Shown piece after piece: positions 36,105 through 45,063 of a stretch of DNA of 64,000 bases (the first letter of the stretch is position 1; each line of letters begins with the position of its first letter). The position numbers and the translations under genes are program-made. This DNA comes from CG2-30-36-16 sp964372115 (lineage in GTDB: Bacteria > Bacteroidota > Ignavibacteria > Ignavibacteriales > Ignavibacteriaceae), in contig CAYJPN010000014.1 in the NCBI GenBank assembly GCA_964372115.1, forward strand, positions 1 through 64,000, in the 5' to 3' direction. Below the pieces are notes generated by a model. That model worked only from the letters and a program-made list of their open reading frames with translations, was not told where the DNA came from and did not search any database.

Positions 36105-36162
36105 TTGTTAATCCTCCTATTAAACTGCAAATAAGTATTTCTAATATTTTTTTTGATATTAA

Positions 36163-36621
36163 TTAAGTACTTCCCTTTATAAGATCCCTCAATTTGTCTT
36201 TAATACTCTCACAGTTTCCGAAACCAGAATAAACTTCACACTCTCTGCAAACTTTACCTTCGCAAATATTATTTTTGTGCTCCAGCATCCAGCAGGGTTT
36301 TGAATAACCGTTATATGCCTGACATGCCTTTTTTTCTTGAACCGGACAATTAATAATACCCCAACATGGAATAAGTGAGAGCAGTTTTCTGACACCTTCT
36401 ATACCAATTTTATCTTCTTTTAATACTTTTCTTATGCATCCAAGTCTTTCAAGGTCTTGGTCAGAGTAAAGTCTTTGTTTACTTTCTTTTTTAAAAGGGA
36501 GAATCAATCCCTCTCGTTCATACATTCTTAATGTATGAACTGAAATCTGGAGTAACCTTGCTGCTGTGCTAATTGTATAAACTGGTACCGATTTTGAGTT
36601 TATGTTGCTTGTTCCATTCAT
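36163..36621 (-). CDS. MerR-family regulator with cysteine-rich (two-CW-like) tail
   Basis: 152 aa. The N-terminal MerR winged helix is clear (ISTAARLLQISVHTLRMYE, then REGLILPFKKESKQRLYS and DLERLGCIRKVL). The C-terminal 75 residues carry eight cysteines in the order CW-x4-C-x7-C-x9-CW-x8-C-x4-C-x2-C-x8-C. That resembles the two-CW cysteine module seen on sensory proteins of anaerobes and probably binds metal or an Fe-S cluster. A perfect 7-6-7 dyad sits 20 nt upstream of the start and is a likely operator. A heat-shock (HspR-like) or redox role are both possible. Confidence 0.82.
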   Translation of the reverse strand: MNGTSNINSKSVPVYTISTAARLLQISVHTLRMYEREGLILPFKKESKQRLYSDQDLERLGCIRKVLKEDKIGIEGVRKLLSLIPCWGIINCPVQEKKACQAYNGYSKPCWMLEHKNNICEGKVCRECEVYSGFGNCESIKDKLRDLIKGST

Positions 36622-36640
36622 TTAATGTTTAATTTAATTG

Positions 36641-36660
36641 TTGATACCAACGAGTATCAA
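36641..36660. promoter_or_regulatory. Perfect dyad upstream of merR-type gene
   Basis: TTGATAC (36641-36647) and GTATCAA (36654-36660) are exact inverted repeats with a 6-nt centre. MerR-family proteins bind dyads of this size, so it may be the autoregulatory operator. The gap 36661-36909 otherwise holds no gene. Confidence 0.55.
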
Positions 36661-36909
36661 CTTGCTTGCCAATTGCAAATGTCATCTATTCATTGTAAAA
36701 ACGAAACAAAAAGCAATTACTTATGTCATCTGTGAGAATTGAAAAAAAAGAATTTCCTATTATTAAGATAAAGAGGTTATAATCAATTATGGTCTTGCTT
36801 GTCAGACGTGATTATCGTCAAGTCGCAACACTAATAATATTTGCGCTATTGCAAACAATTAGCTCTAACGTTATATTGCAAAAGATTTTTTATACTAAGG
36901 AGCACAAAA

Positions 36910-39312
36910 ATGGATTTATTTAAAACCTTGTTTATAACGTTATTTTTACTGACTTCGGTCGAAAGTTTTTCCCAACTCTCAGCGCCCGACCCGGAAGCAG
37001 TTTTTGGTGGGAGAATTAACGCTATTTCGGTTGTTCAAACCTCCGGCACTACTTCCAGGGTTTTTATCTCAACGGAAAGTGCCAATTCAATTTTTTATTC
37101 TGATTTTACAACAAGCGGCTTACCTGTTTTCTCTCCATTTACTGTTATGCCCGGCGTGGGCGATGATGATGGTTATGGAAGTAGTATAAGAACAATTGCC
37201 GCTGATGAAAACTCGGGTTATTTATTTTTTATAACTAATGATAATTTGTACAATACACATCCTTCAACTTCAGCAGTTAATACTATATTTTCTCCCGGAG
37301 TTTCAGGTATGACGATCTATTCGGGTTATTTATTTTTTACAGAAAACAATTATTTGCGGTGGGGAACTATAAACTCAACCACCGGGGCATTTACCGAAGA
37401 TATAAATTCCCCTTTAACTTTACCATCAATGATGGGGGCTGCACAGTTGGTAGTAAATACCGCAAACTTAAAATTATACATAACCGATCCCGCTCCTTCA
37501 CCTATGATTCTTTACAAATCTTCATCAGATTATAATGCTCTAAATGGAACCACTTCTTTTACAGCGCTAACTACTGCTGCACTTGCCGGCACAACACAAT
37601 GGACGGGTTTTGGCTGTGGACCCGACGGGACAATAATGTATAACGGAAATTTCGGAAGCGGGAAACAAATTGCTTTTTCAACCGATGATGGTGTTTCGTG
37701 GACAAATACTTCAACGGGTATTGGAGGAACCAGCGGACCTAATTTTGCTTACCAACAAAGCGGTACAGATTATATCGTCTATTTTGCAAAATGCTATTCA
37801 ACTTTCAACACAACAACAAAAACTTTCGGAAGCTGGTCGGAGTTCGGCAACACAAGTTTCCAAACTCATCCAAACGACGGCGCTGTTGCATCCGATCCGG
37901 TTAATCCTTCTATTGTATACCTAACCACCGATCAAGGAATCGGTGCATCAACAAACAGCGGGGCAACAATATTTGAAATAGATAATGGAGTTGAAGCTGT
38001 ACAGGTTAAAGACTTTGACATGAACGCCGGCAAAACCGATGCTTGGCTTGCTGCAAAATCCGGGGTGCGGTATGTATCCGGATTCAAAACAGTTCCGGTC
38101 TGGTCGAATGCAATGTTTCCAACCGGAGATGGCTCCCCTTATTATTCAGCCGAAATGGTAAAGGACAATCCATATTCTGCTTATGTGGGTAATCTCCGAG
38201 TTTATAAAACTCAAGATAAAGGTAATAACTGGCTTCAGGTTTTTACAGCAGAAAATGCTCCGTACAATTTCCCCGGTGTCGGCTCGCGTATAGAAGCTAT
38301 TGAAGTTTATCCAGGTGATTCAAATTTAGTTGTATGCGGATACACAATTGGCGATCCGGCTGAAAGTGATTCATTACAGGGCGGATTTTTCTTCTCTACG
38401 GACGGTGGTGCTTCCTGGAATCAGCAATTACTAAAAGCCTCTTCCGGTTATTATGATGCCGATGTTAATGATATAGTATTTACAACCGAAGGCGGAAATC
38501 CGGTGGCGTATATTGGCGTAACTTATGATAACACAATTACAATCGCAACCAGAGCCAGAAGTGTTTACAGAGCCGAGTGGAACGGAACCACCTGGACGGT
38601 TAGAAACGATTTTGATGCTTCCTATACCAGCACCGGTTACCCTATAACAGCTACCATAATTGATCTATTTGTTTCACAAACCGGCGACACTTTATTAGCG
38701 TGCGGAACAGATGCGGGGACAAATCATCCGATTTTATATTACAAAATACTTAGCGGCACAGCTCTTTGGACGCCATTTACAACATCAGGTTTTCCAGCAT
38801 CATCGGGGAGAATTGGCAAGGCTGTTTCATTTGGTAAAGATACTGTTTACTGTGCAGTAGATAACGAAATTTATATGATGCATTTTGCAGGAAGTTCATG
38901 GACAAATGGTTTTGCTTATCCTGTGGGTACCGAAATAAATGTTCTTTATTTTGATGATCTGCTTGTTGGCACCGGTACAGGAATTTATGCACAAAATAAT
39001 AACGGTGTTCTTCCCGTAAAAGAACAAAACGGTAATTCCAATCTTCCTGAGCGTTTTGAACTGCGACAAAATTATCCGAATCCATTTAATCCCTCAACGA
39101 TAATTTCATTTAGTCTGCCTTCCGATGGTTTTGTTTACCTTAAGGTATTTAATTTACTTGGCGAAGAAGTTAAAACGTTGATAAATGAAGAAAAATCGAA
39201 AGGTAATTACAATGTAACTTTTAATTCGGCTGATTTGCCAACTGGCTTATATATGTATAGACTTCAATCTGGTAAATTTGTTCAAACAAAAAAGATGCTT
39301 CTTTTAAAATAA
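36910..39312 (+). CDS. T9SS-sorted secreted protein, BNR/beta-propeller-like
   Basis: 800 aa. The signal peptide (LFKTLFITLFLLTSVESFS) is followed by about 690 residues of blade-like repeats with Asp-box-like patterns (STDDGVSWTN, STNSGATIFE, TQDKGNNWLQV, STDGGASWNQQ), as in sialidase or sortilin-type propellers. The C-terminal sorting domain has NYPNPFNPSTIISF and ends QTKKMLLLK. ATG 36910 has AAGGAG about 8 nt upstream; the longer upstream frame is not used. A stand-alone terminator follows. Its secreted role and ligand are unknown. It opens a 24-kb island of similar cargo genes. Confidence 0.85.
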   Translation: MDLFKTLFITLFLLTSVESFSQLSAPDPEAVFGGRINAISVVQTSGTTSRVFISTESANSIFYSDFTTSGLPVFSPFTVMPGVGDDDGYGSSIRTIAADENSGYLFFITNDNLYNTHPSTSAVNTIFSPGVSGMTIYSGYLFFTENNYLRWGTINSTTGAFTEDINSPLTLPSMMGAAQLVVNTANLKLYITDPAPSPMILYKSSSDYNALNGTTSFTALTTAALAGTTQWTGFGCGPDGTIMYNGNFGSGKQIAFSTDDGVSWTNTSTGIGGTSGPNFAYQQSGTDYIVYFAKCYSTFNTTTKTFGSWSEFGNTSFQTHPNDGAVASDPVNPSIVYLTTDQGIGASTNSGATIFEIDNGVEAVQVKDFDMNAGKTDAWLAAKSGVRYVSGFKTVPVWSNAMFPTGDGSPYYSAEMVKDNPYSAYVGNLRVYKTQDKGNNWLQVFTAENAPYNFPGVGSRIEAIEVYPGDSNLVVCGYTIGDPAESDSLQGGFFFSTDGGASWNQQLLKASSGYYDADVNDIVFTTEGGNPVAYIGVTYDNTITIATRARSVYRAEWNGTTWTVRNDFDASYTSTGYPITATIIDLFVSQTGDTLLACGTDAGTNHPILYYKILSGTALWTPFTTSGFPASSGRIGKAVSFGKDTVYCAVDNEIYMMHFAGSSWTNGFAYPVGTEINVLYFDDLLVGTGTGIYAQNNNGVLPVKEQNGNSNLPERFELRQNYPNPFNPSTIISFSLPSDGFVYLKVFNLLGEEVKTLINEEKSKGNYNVTFNSADLPTGLYMYRLQSGKFVQTKKMLLLK

Positions 39313-39374
39313 ATTTATTTATTCTATTTTGAACACTCTCTAAACGGGATTGTTTATAAATAATATCCCTGTTA

Positions 39375-39408
39375 AAAAAGCTTGTCGAAATTAACTTCGG
39401 CAAGCTTT
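39375..39408 (+). terminator. Strong terminator hairpin
   Basis: AAAAGCTTGTCGAA (39375-39388) pairs with TTCGGCAAGCTTTT (39395-39408) with one G-T pair, followed by CCTTTTATTTAT. It is 63 nt past the previous gene. Confidence 0.75.
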
Positions 39409-39516
39409 TCCTTTTATTTATACCTAACCTGGAAAAGCCCCCGTGGGGCGGGACAAGCAGAACCAAATTATTTGAGACGGATTGAATGGTTGAATGAAAA
39501 ACAATCATCCATTCCT

Positions 39517-39530
39517 CCGTTAGCTAACGG
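39517..39530. repeat. 14-bp perfect palindrome, copy 2
   Basis: CCGTTAGCTAACGG, identical to the copy at 175-188. It lies in a 510-nt gap (39313-39822) with no gene; both copies are within a few hundred bases downstream of T9SS cargo genes. Confidence 0.5.
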
Positions 39531-39822
39531 GTCATCATTCATGCTTTTTATTCGTTTAGTTTGCAAATATTCTTCTATATATTACAAGATTTTAGATGTT
39601 AGGGTACTAATGAATGATGATAAATAATTGCATTATTGAAATTACCGCAATTTTAATTAGATTATTTTCGACCGCGCAATAGTTGCACAACCAAAACTAT
39701 TTTAATATTTTTATGCCTCAGTTGAAAGACATATGCAAATAACTGTGCATGATTTTATAACAAGATTGTTCCCTCCCGGTTTTTATTTAAGGAAATAATC
39801 AACAATATAGTTGAGGTTTCAA

Positions 39823-42783
39823 ATGAAGATAAAATTTCTATTTGCGGCGTTCTGTTTCAGTGTAAATGCTGCAACTGCGTTTACTCTGTTTACTTCTGAT
39901 ACTCAAAATATTATTTCTTTCCCAACTCAAACTCCGGCGGAAAATAACAACTCATCTTTCAGCAAAATACTGAACAGCTTTTCATCAAACAAAATAACAA
40001 TTGACGAAAAAATAAAATATTTCGCTTACGCAATGTTCGATGAGAAAAAATTACCCTATAGTTTTAAAAGTTCTATAAAAGAAAAATGCGGAAACTGGAT
40101 TATTGAAACTATTAAAAGTTCATGGCAAGAGCTAAGCGCACAAACAAAAAATGAATTGGCAAAATATGGTTTTCTGGAAGGCGGAATTCTTAGCAGACCG
40201 GATCTGCCGTTATTTAAAGAGACAACAAACTTTCGGATTCATTACTCCGCGACACCCGGGGATACAAACGCGGTTCCGCCTGCTGACGGCGATGGGAATG
40301 GAATACCCGATTATGTTGACAGTGTAATGATCAATCTTGAGTTTGTCAGGTCGTTTGAATTAAATGACATCGGTTTTATTGCTCCTCCACCGGATAGCGC
40401 ACACGGAGGAAATTCAAAATACGATGTATATATTCAAAATATGAGTTTGTACGGACAGGTAGTACCCGAAACAAGTATCGGAGATAATCCAAATTCATCT
40501 GAAACGGAATTGAATGCTTATACAAGTTACATGCTTATCGAAAATAATTTTTTCGGATTCGCGAATACAGGTTATGAAAATATAAGAGTCACACTGGCTC
40601 ACGAGTATTTTCATTCCATTCAATTCGGCTACGACGGCTTTGAAGCGCTATGGTTAAAAGAAGGAACCGCTTCATGGATTGAGGATGAGGTGTTTGATAA
40701 TATTAACGATAACTACCAATACCTAACCAAATGGTTTAAAACCCCCTGGGTGTCACTTGATGCAGATAATAACGCAGTATCAAATTCATCTTACTATTAC
40801 GGAAGCTGGATTTTTTTTAGATATCTTTCCGAACATCTCGGCGCTTCCATTGTCAGGACTATTTGGGAAAAAAGTATCGATAACGACAGCTATTTAATGG
40901 ACTTCAGTACTGTTGCAATTGAGCAAGCGCTAAATTCATATTTCACCACGTTTGCAGAGGAATTTCATAATTATTCAATTGCAAATATCATTAAAAACAT
41001 TTCCCCTTACGATTATGAAGAAGGGGCAAATTATCCTTCTATCACATCTACCAATAGTCTTTTTAACACCCAGCCTCTTAACGACTGGATAAACATGAGA
41101 GGCTGCTCTTATTTGAAAGTTGCAAAAGGATTTCCAAATAACAGCAGCGATTTTGTAAAAATAACTTTTACTCCAGGAAATCAAAATCCCGAATTTTCTG
41201 CGAGTGTTGTTACTCGTAAATCAGGTAATGTTGCAGTAAACCGTTTTTTCCCGGGGGTAAATTCTTTCACCCTAAGCCCGACGACTTTATATGACGATAT
41301 TTGGGTTGTGGTTTCCAGTTTAACCACTGCTTCCAGAACTACAATCCAGTATGATTTTTCATTACAACTCGAAAGAAGCAACTCATTAATACAATTATCA
41401 AATTTTAATACTACCGAATTAAAAAGCGGTCGAAATGTAATTGGCTGGTCGAATAGCTGGGATACTTTATGCGCTATAACATTCGATAATAAAAATTACA
41501 ATGATGATAACATTCTCTATTTCGATCCGGCGCATTACTCCGCAGAGGTTGTAGCTGTAGAAGGCAGCCCGCAATATTGGTACTTGTATAGTTTCTCAAA
41601 CGGTCTAAAGAAAAAATTAAATATTGCGCAATACGACACTGCTGTAACGGGTGATCCGCCATCTTTTTGGCTGGGCGCCTTCGATCATTATCCGCAAATC
41701 GACAGCGGATTTGTATGGGCTTCAGGTTATTTAAATGAGCCCGGCAAAGGAGAGGGATTGTATAAAATTAATATTTCAAATTTGGCATATACCAAAATAA
41801 GCAACAACAGGTTAAACAGTAATGATGAACTTTTTGTTAGAGGTAAATCTGCTGCATGGGCATTTTATGATGGCGGGCTTCTTAGAAAATTTTTCGAAAG
41901 TAAAAATGACGGCGTTAAAGAGATAAAATCATTCAATATTAACTCTTTCGATGGTGTAAATCTTTTGGGATATGATGACAACTTGATGGCATGGATTGAG
42001 GAAAAATGTATAGATTTAACTAACTGCTATGAAAAACTTGTTATTTTAAATACTGCTTCTGCCAGCATTGTATTCACAGATTCAGTCTCCGGGAATTACA
42101 ACAAAAAGCCTTTTTTCCCTTCACTAAAACTACACGGAAGTAATGTTGTTTATACAAGAAAAAATTCATCGTTGGATTCAGTCTATTTCTACAGATGGAA
42201 TCCGGTTTTAGGAAAAAAACAATTTGATACTTTCCCTGAAACCTGGACGTCATATAGGCAGATTGGGGCAATGAATATAATTTATACGGTTTTATACGAC
42301 GGTCAAAAATTTATTTTCTATCATTTATTCGATGGTAAAAAGAATTATTATGAGCCCGGTTTAGGCGATGGATGGGGCTTTTCGGATGTCGGGTTAACAT
42401 ATTCGCATCTTGTTTTTCTGGGTAAAGATTCAAATACATTAAGAAGTTTTGCATTTCTAAAAGAAGTATCAACCATTGTCACAGACGCTCACATTCTCAA
42501 TCTCCCCTCGCCTGGCACTTTTATTCTGAAACAAAATTATCCTAACCCGTTTAACCCTGCCACAAAAATAGAATACCGTTTGCAACGTGATGATCATATT
42601 ACATTAAAAATTTACGACATACTCGGAAAAGAAATTGTTACACTTGTTGACGAAAGTAAACCGGCTGGGAATTACAATCTAAGCTTTAACGCATCAAAAT
42701 ATTCTCTGGCTAGCGGGGTATATTTTTATAAGTTAAAGATCGGAGAGACTGTACAGGTTAAGAAGATGTTGTTATTAAAATAG
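39823..42783 (+). CDS. T9SS-sorted zinc metalloprotease (MXAN_6640-like)
   Basis: 986 aa. After the signal peptide and a propeptide of about 130 residues comes TTNFRIHYSATPGDTNAVPP and a calcium-like DGDGNGIPDYVD, typical of MXAN_6640-type putative metalloproteases. The zinc site is in TLAHEYFHSIQFGYDG (HEYFH, about residue 265) with a downstream Glu in KEGTASWIEDEVF. A beta-sandwich and a propeller-like region fill the middle, and the sorting domain (NYPNPFNPATKIEY) ends VKKMLLLK. ATG 39823 has GAGG 6 nt upstream; TTG 39811 is the alternative. Probably an extracellular degradative enzyme. Confidence 0.85.
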   Translation: MKIKFLFAAFCFSVNAATAFTLFTSDTQNIISFPTQTPAENNNSSFSKILNSFSSNKITIDEKIKYFAYAMFDEKKLPYSFKSSIKEKCGNWIIETIKSSWQELSAQTKNELAKYGFLEGGILSRPDLPLFKETTNFRIHYSATPGDTNAVPPADGDGNGIPDYVDSVMINLEFVRSFELNDIGFIAPPPDSAHGGNSKYDVYIQNMSLYGQVVPETSIGDNPNSSETELNAYTSYMLIENNFFGFANTGYENIRVTLAHEYFHSIQFGYDGFEALWLKEGTASWIEDEVFDNINDNYQYLTKWFKTPWVSLDADNNAVSNSSYYYGSWIFFRYLSEHLGASIVRTIWEKSIDNDSYLMDFSTVAIEQALNSYFTTFAEEFHNYSIANIIKNISPYDYEEGANYPSITSTNSLFNTQPLNDWINMRGCSYLKVAKGFPNNSSDFVKITFTPGNQNPEFSASVVTRKSGNVAVNRFFPGVNSFTLSPTTLYDDIWVVVSSLTTASRTTIQYDFSLQLERSNSLIQLSNFNTTELKSGRNVIGWSNSWDTLCAITFDNKNYNDDNILYFDPAHYSAEVVAVEGSPQYWYLYSFSNGLKKKLNIAQYDTAVTGDPPSFWLGAFDHYPQIDSGFVWASGYLNEPGKGEGLYKINISNLAYTKISNNRLNSNDELFVRGKSAAWAFYDGGLLRKFFESKNDGVKEIKSFNINSFDGVNLLGYDDNLMAWIEEKCIDLTNCYEKLVILNTASASIVFTDSVSGNYNKKPFFPSLKLHGSNVVYTRKNSSLDSVYFYRWNPVLGKKQFDTFPETWTSYRQIGAMNIIYTVLYDGQKFIFYHLFDGKKNYYEPGLGDGWGFSDVGLTYSHLVFLGKDSNTLRSFAFLKEVSTIVTDAHILNLPSPGTFILKQNYPNPFNPATKIEYRLQRDDHITLKIYDILGKEIVTLVDESKPAGNYNLSFNASKYSLASGVYFYKLKIGETVQVKKMLLLK

Positions 42784-42906
42784 TATCATATAACCTAAAC
42801 TTTAAATAATTATCTTCATCATGTAGTTAGGATGAATGAATTGAAAATATTAAATTATTTGCAGCCTCTTTTTATTGCATTAGAAAACACATAACGCGGC
42901 AAGCCG

Positions 42907-42934
42907 CAAGTAAAAAGTTAAAAGTTAAAAGGGA
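42907..42934. repeat. Heptanucleotide repeat (4 units)
   Basis: CAAGTAA, AAAGTTA, AAAGTTA, AAAGGGA in a row, period exactly 7. It is preceded by the small palindrome GCGGC-AA-GCCGC (42896-42907). The same opening (CAAGTAA, AAAGTTA) recurs at 53779. The gap 42784-43014 has no gene. Confidence 0.65.
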
Positions 42935-43014
42935 AAACATAAAAAATATTTTGACATAAAAAACAAAAACTTTATTTCGAATACTATAACAACATACATA
43001 ATTTTGGAGTTCTC

Positions 43015-45036
43015 GTGCGAACAATTATTTACTTTCTATTCCTCCTAACTATTTTAAATTCAACTTCGGTTGCTCAATGGTCATCCGATCCTTCAGTTAA
43101 TTTAACTATCTGCGATACTACAGGCGAACAAGCACTCGCTAAAATAGCATCAACCGATGATGGATATACTTATATATCATGGTTCGATGACCGCAACGGT
43201 AGTTATGCCGTGTATCTTCAGCGGCTCGATCTTGCGGGAAATAAAACTTGGGCAAATGATGGATTGCTCGTTAGCGATAACCCGCAGTCTTCTTCACTGG
43301 TGAATTATGATTTATTAGCCGACGCGGAAGGCAATGCGGTTGTTGTTTTTACTGATACCCGGAATAATGGCGTCCTAAATGTATTCGCATATCGCATAAG
43401 TCCATCCGGCAATTTTTTATGGGGTGCTGATGGCGTTAGTTTATCAACCAGTGCTGATTTTCAAGCTAACCCGGTTGTAACACAAACTACCGACGGCAAT
43501 TTTGTTGTTGCATGGATACTCGCCGTATCACCTAACAAAGTAGCATTGCAAAAACTTTCACCAGCCGGAAATAAACTCTGGGGAACTGATCCAATCTATT
43601 TATTTAATGGAACTGTAGGTTATAATTATCCTGTGGTAGTTCCAAGCGATAGCAATTCGGTAATAGTAATGCATACAAATGTTACAGGAAATTTTCCCGC
43701 ACAAACAGTAAAACTTGGGGCAACCAAAGTTGATGAAAACGGTATCGTTAGCTGGAATGTTGATATTCAAACACAAGGCAGGATTGCTGCTTTTTCAGTT
43801 CCAAAAGTTATTTCGGATAAAAAAAATGGAGCTATAATTGCGTGGCATGATGATAGAAACAGCGATAATCTTCAAAGCGCGTTTGCTCAGAGAATTTCAT
43901 CAGCCGGTTTAATTTATTTTCCTGAAAATGGCACCGAATTATCTTTAACAGCAGGCGAACATAAATTTAATCCAGTTCCTGCTTTCGATTCAATTAACGA
44001 TGAGCTTTATTTATTCTGGGTAGAAACAAATTCAAATCAATCTGCCAATGGAATATCGGGACAGAAACTTTCGTTAAACGGTGAAAGACAATGGACAGAC
44101 AACGGCAAAATATTTAAACCTCTTTCCTCCCCTAATACTACTTCAATTTCCAGTGTAAATGTTCAATACGGTGGAGGACAGGCTGGTGTATTTTATCTTG
44201 AGGGTAACGCCGGCGGCATGAATTCTATCACCGAGGGTTTTGCATGTAATACTTTAGGTGATTTTGTTTGGACCGGAAACTTTGTTACTCTTTCCAATGC
44301 AACCACACAAAAACTTCAAATGGTTTCTACAATTGATCCTTTTAATAATTGCAATCTTGCATGGGGTGATGATAGAACAGGCTCCGAAGGTATTTATGCT
44401 CAGGACATCAATCCCGATGGGCAGCTTGGTAATCCTGCAGTTCCGGTAGAATTAAGCTCGTTTAATGCGAATGTAAACGGAGATAATGTTGAGTTGATCT
44501 GGACTACAGCAAGCGAAACAAATAACAATGGTTTTCAAGTAGAGAGGTCAATTAAAAATTATCAATTAAAAATTAAAAGTTTTGAGACTGTTGGTTTTGT
44601 AACCGGTAATGGTACATCAACAGAGTTAAATTATTATTCATTTAAAGATGAAGATTTATCCGCAGGAAAATACATCTATCGTTTAAAGCAGATTGATTAC
44701 GACGGCAGCTTTGAGTACTCGAATGAAATTGAAGTTGATGTTAATGTTGTTGATGAGTTTATGCTTTATCAAAATTATCCGAATCCGTTTAACCCAACGA
44801 CAAAAATAAAATATTCAATTCCTTCTGTAGAGACGCACAGCAGTGCGTCTGTACAATTAAAAATTTACGATGTGCTTGGTAATGAAGTGGCTGTGCTTGT
44901 AAATGAGCAGCAGGCGCCGGGTGAATATGAAATAGAATTTGATGCGGCGAAGTACAATTTATCGAGCGGAGTTTATTACTACAGTTTAACATCCGGTGAT
45001 TTTGTACAGACTAAAAAAATGGCAATCATTAAATAA
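43015..45036 (+). CDS. T9SS-sorted secreted protein, propeller-like
   Basis: 673 aa. The signal peptide ends at SVAQ. About 450 residues with a repeated pattern follow (ISWFDDRNGSYAVYLQRLD, VVFTDTRNNGV, IAWHDDRNSDN, LAWGDDRTGSEGIY), a beta-propeller-like fold with DDRN motifs. An FN3-like domain (VPVELSSFNANVNGDNVELI to DYDGSFEYSNE) and the sorting domain (NYPNPFNPTTKIKY) complete it. GTG start with GGAG 5 nt upstream. Within the last 500 nt two foreign-looking repeats are translated: a heptad tract (44549-44583) and a palindrome (44827-44854). The C-terminal DNA is very similar to that of the next two genes. The function is unknown. Confidence 0.8.
   Translation: MRTIIYFLFLLTILNSTSVAQWSSDPSVNLTICDTTGEQALAKIASTDDGYTYISWFDDRNGSYAVYLQRLDLAGNKTWANDGLLVSDNPQSSSLVNYDLLADAEGNAVVVFTDTRNNGVLNVFAYRISPSGNFLWGADGVSLSTSADFQANPVVTQTTDGNFVVAWILAVSPNKVALQKLSPAGNKLWGTDPIYLFNGTVGYNYPVVVPSDSNSVIVMHTNVTGNFPAQTVKLGATKVDENGIVSWNVDIQTQGRIAAFSVPKVISDKKNGAIIAWHDDRNSDNLQSAFAQRISSAGLIYFPENGTELSLTAGEHKFNPVPAFDSINDELYLFWVETNSNQSANGISGQKLSLNGERQWTDNGKIFKPLSSPNTTSISSVNVQYGGGQAGVFYLEGNAGGMNSITEGFACNTLGDFVWTGNFVTLSNATTQKLQMVSTIDPFNNCNLAWGDDRTGSEGIYAQDINPDGQLGNPAVPVELSSFNANVNGDNVELIWTTASETNNNGFQVERSIKNYQLKIKSFETVGFVTGNGTSTELNYYSFKDEDLSAGKYIYRLKQIDYDGSFEYSNEIEVDVNVVDEFMLYQNYPNPFNPTTKIKYSIPSVETHSSASVQLKIYDVLGNEVAVLVNEQQAPGEYEIEFDAAKYNLSSGVYYYSLTSGDFVQTKKMAIIK
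44549..44583 (+). repeat. Heptanucleotide repeat translated in frame
   Basis: CAATTAA, AAATTAT, CAATTAA, AAATTAA run at a 7-nt period inside the coding sequence, giving the peptide SIKNYQLKIKS right after the conserved QVER. Paralogues carry other repeats at the same place. Confidence 0.7.
44827..44854 (+). repeat. Small palindrome element in coding sequence, copy 1
   Basis: AGACGCAC-AGCA-GTGCGTCT (44831-44850) is an 8-bp stem with a 4-nt loop, extended by GTA/TAC. It encodes VETHSSASVQ between the SIP and LKIYD segments of the sorting domain. The identical element is at 48502-48529. Confidence 0.75.
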
Positions 45037-45063
45037 ATTACAAATGAATATATAAAGGTTTGT

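Noticed and set aside
42951..42990. TTGACA upstream of the cargo gene at 43015 as a promoter
   Set aside because: No -10-like hexamer at 16-18 nt; the nearest TATAAC is too far away.
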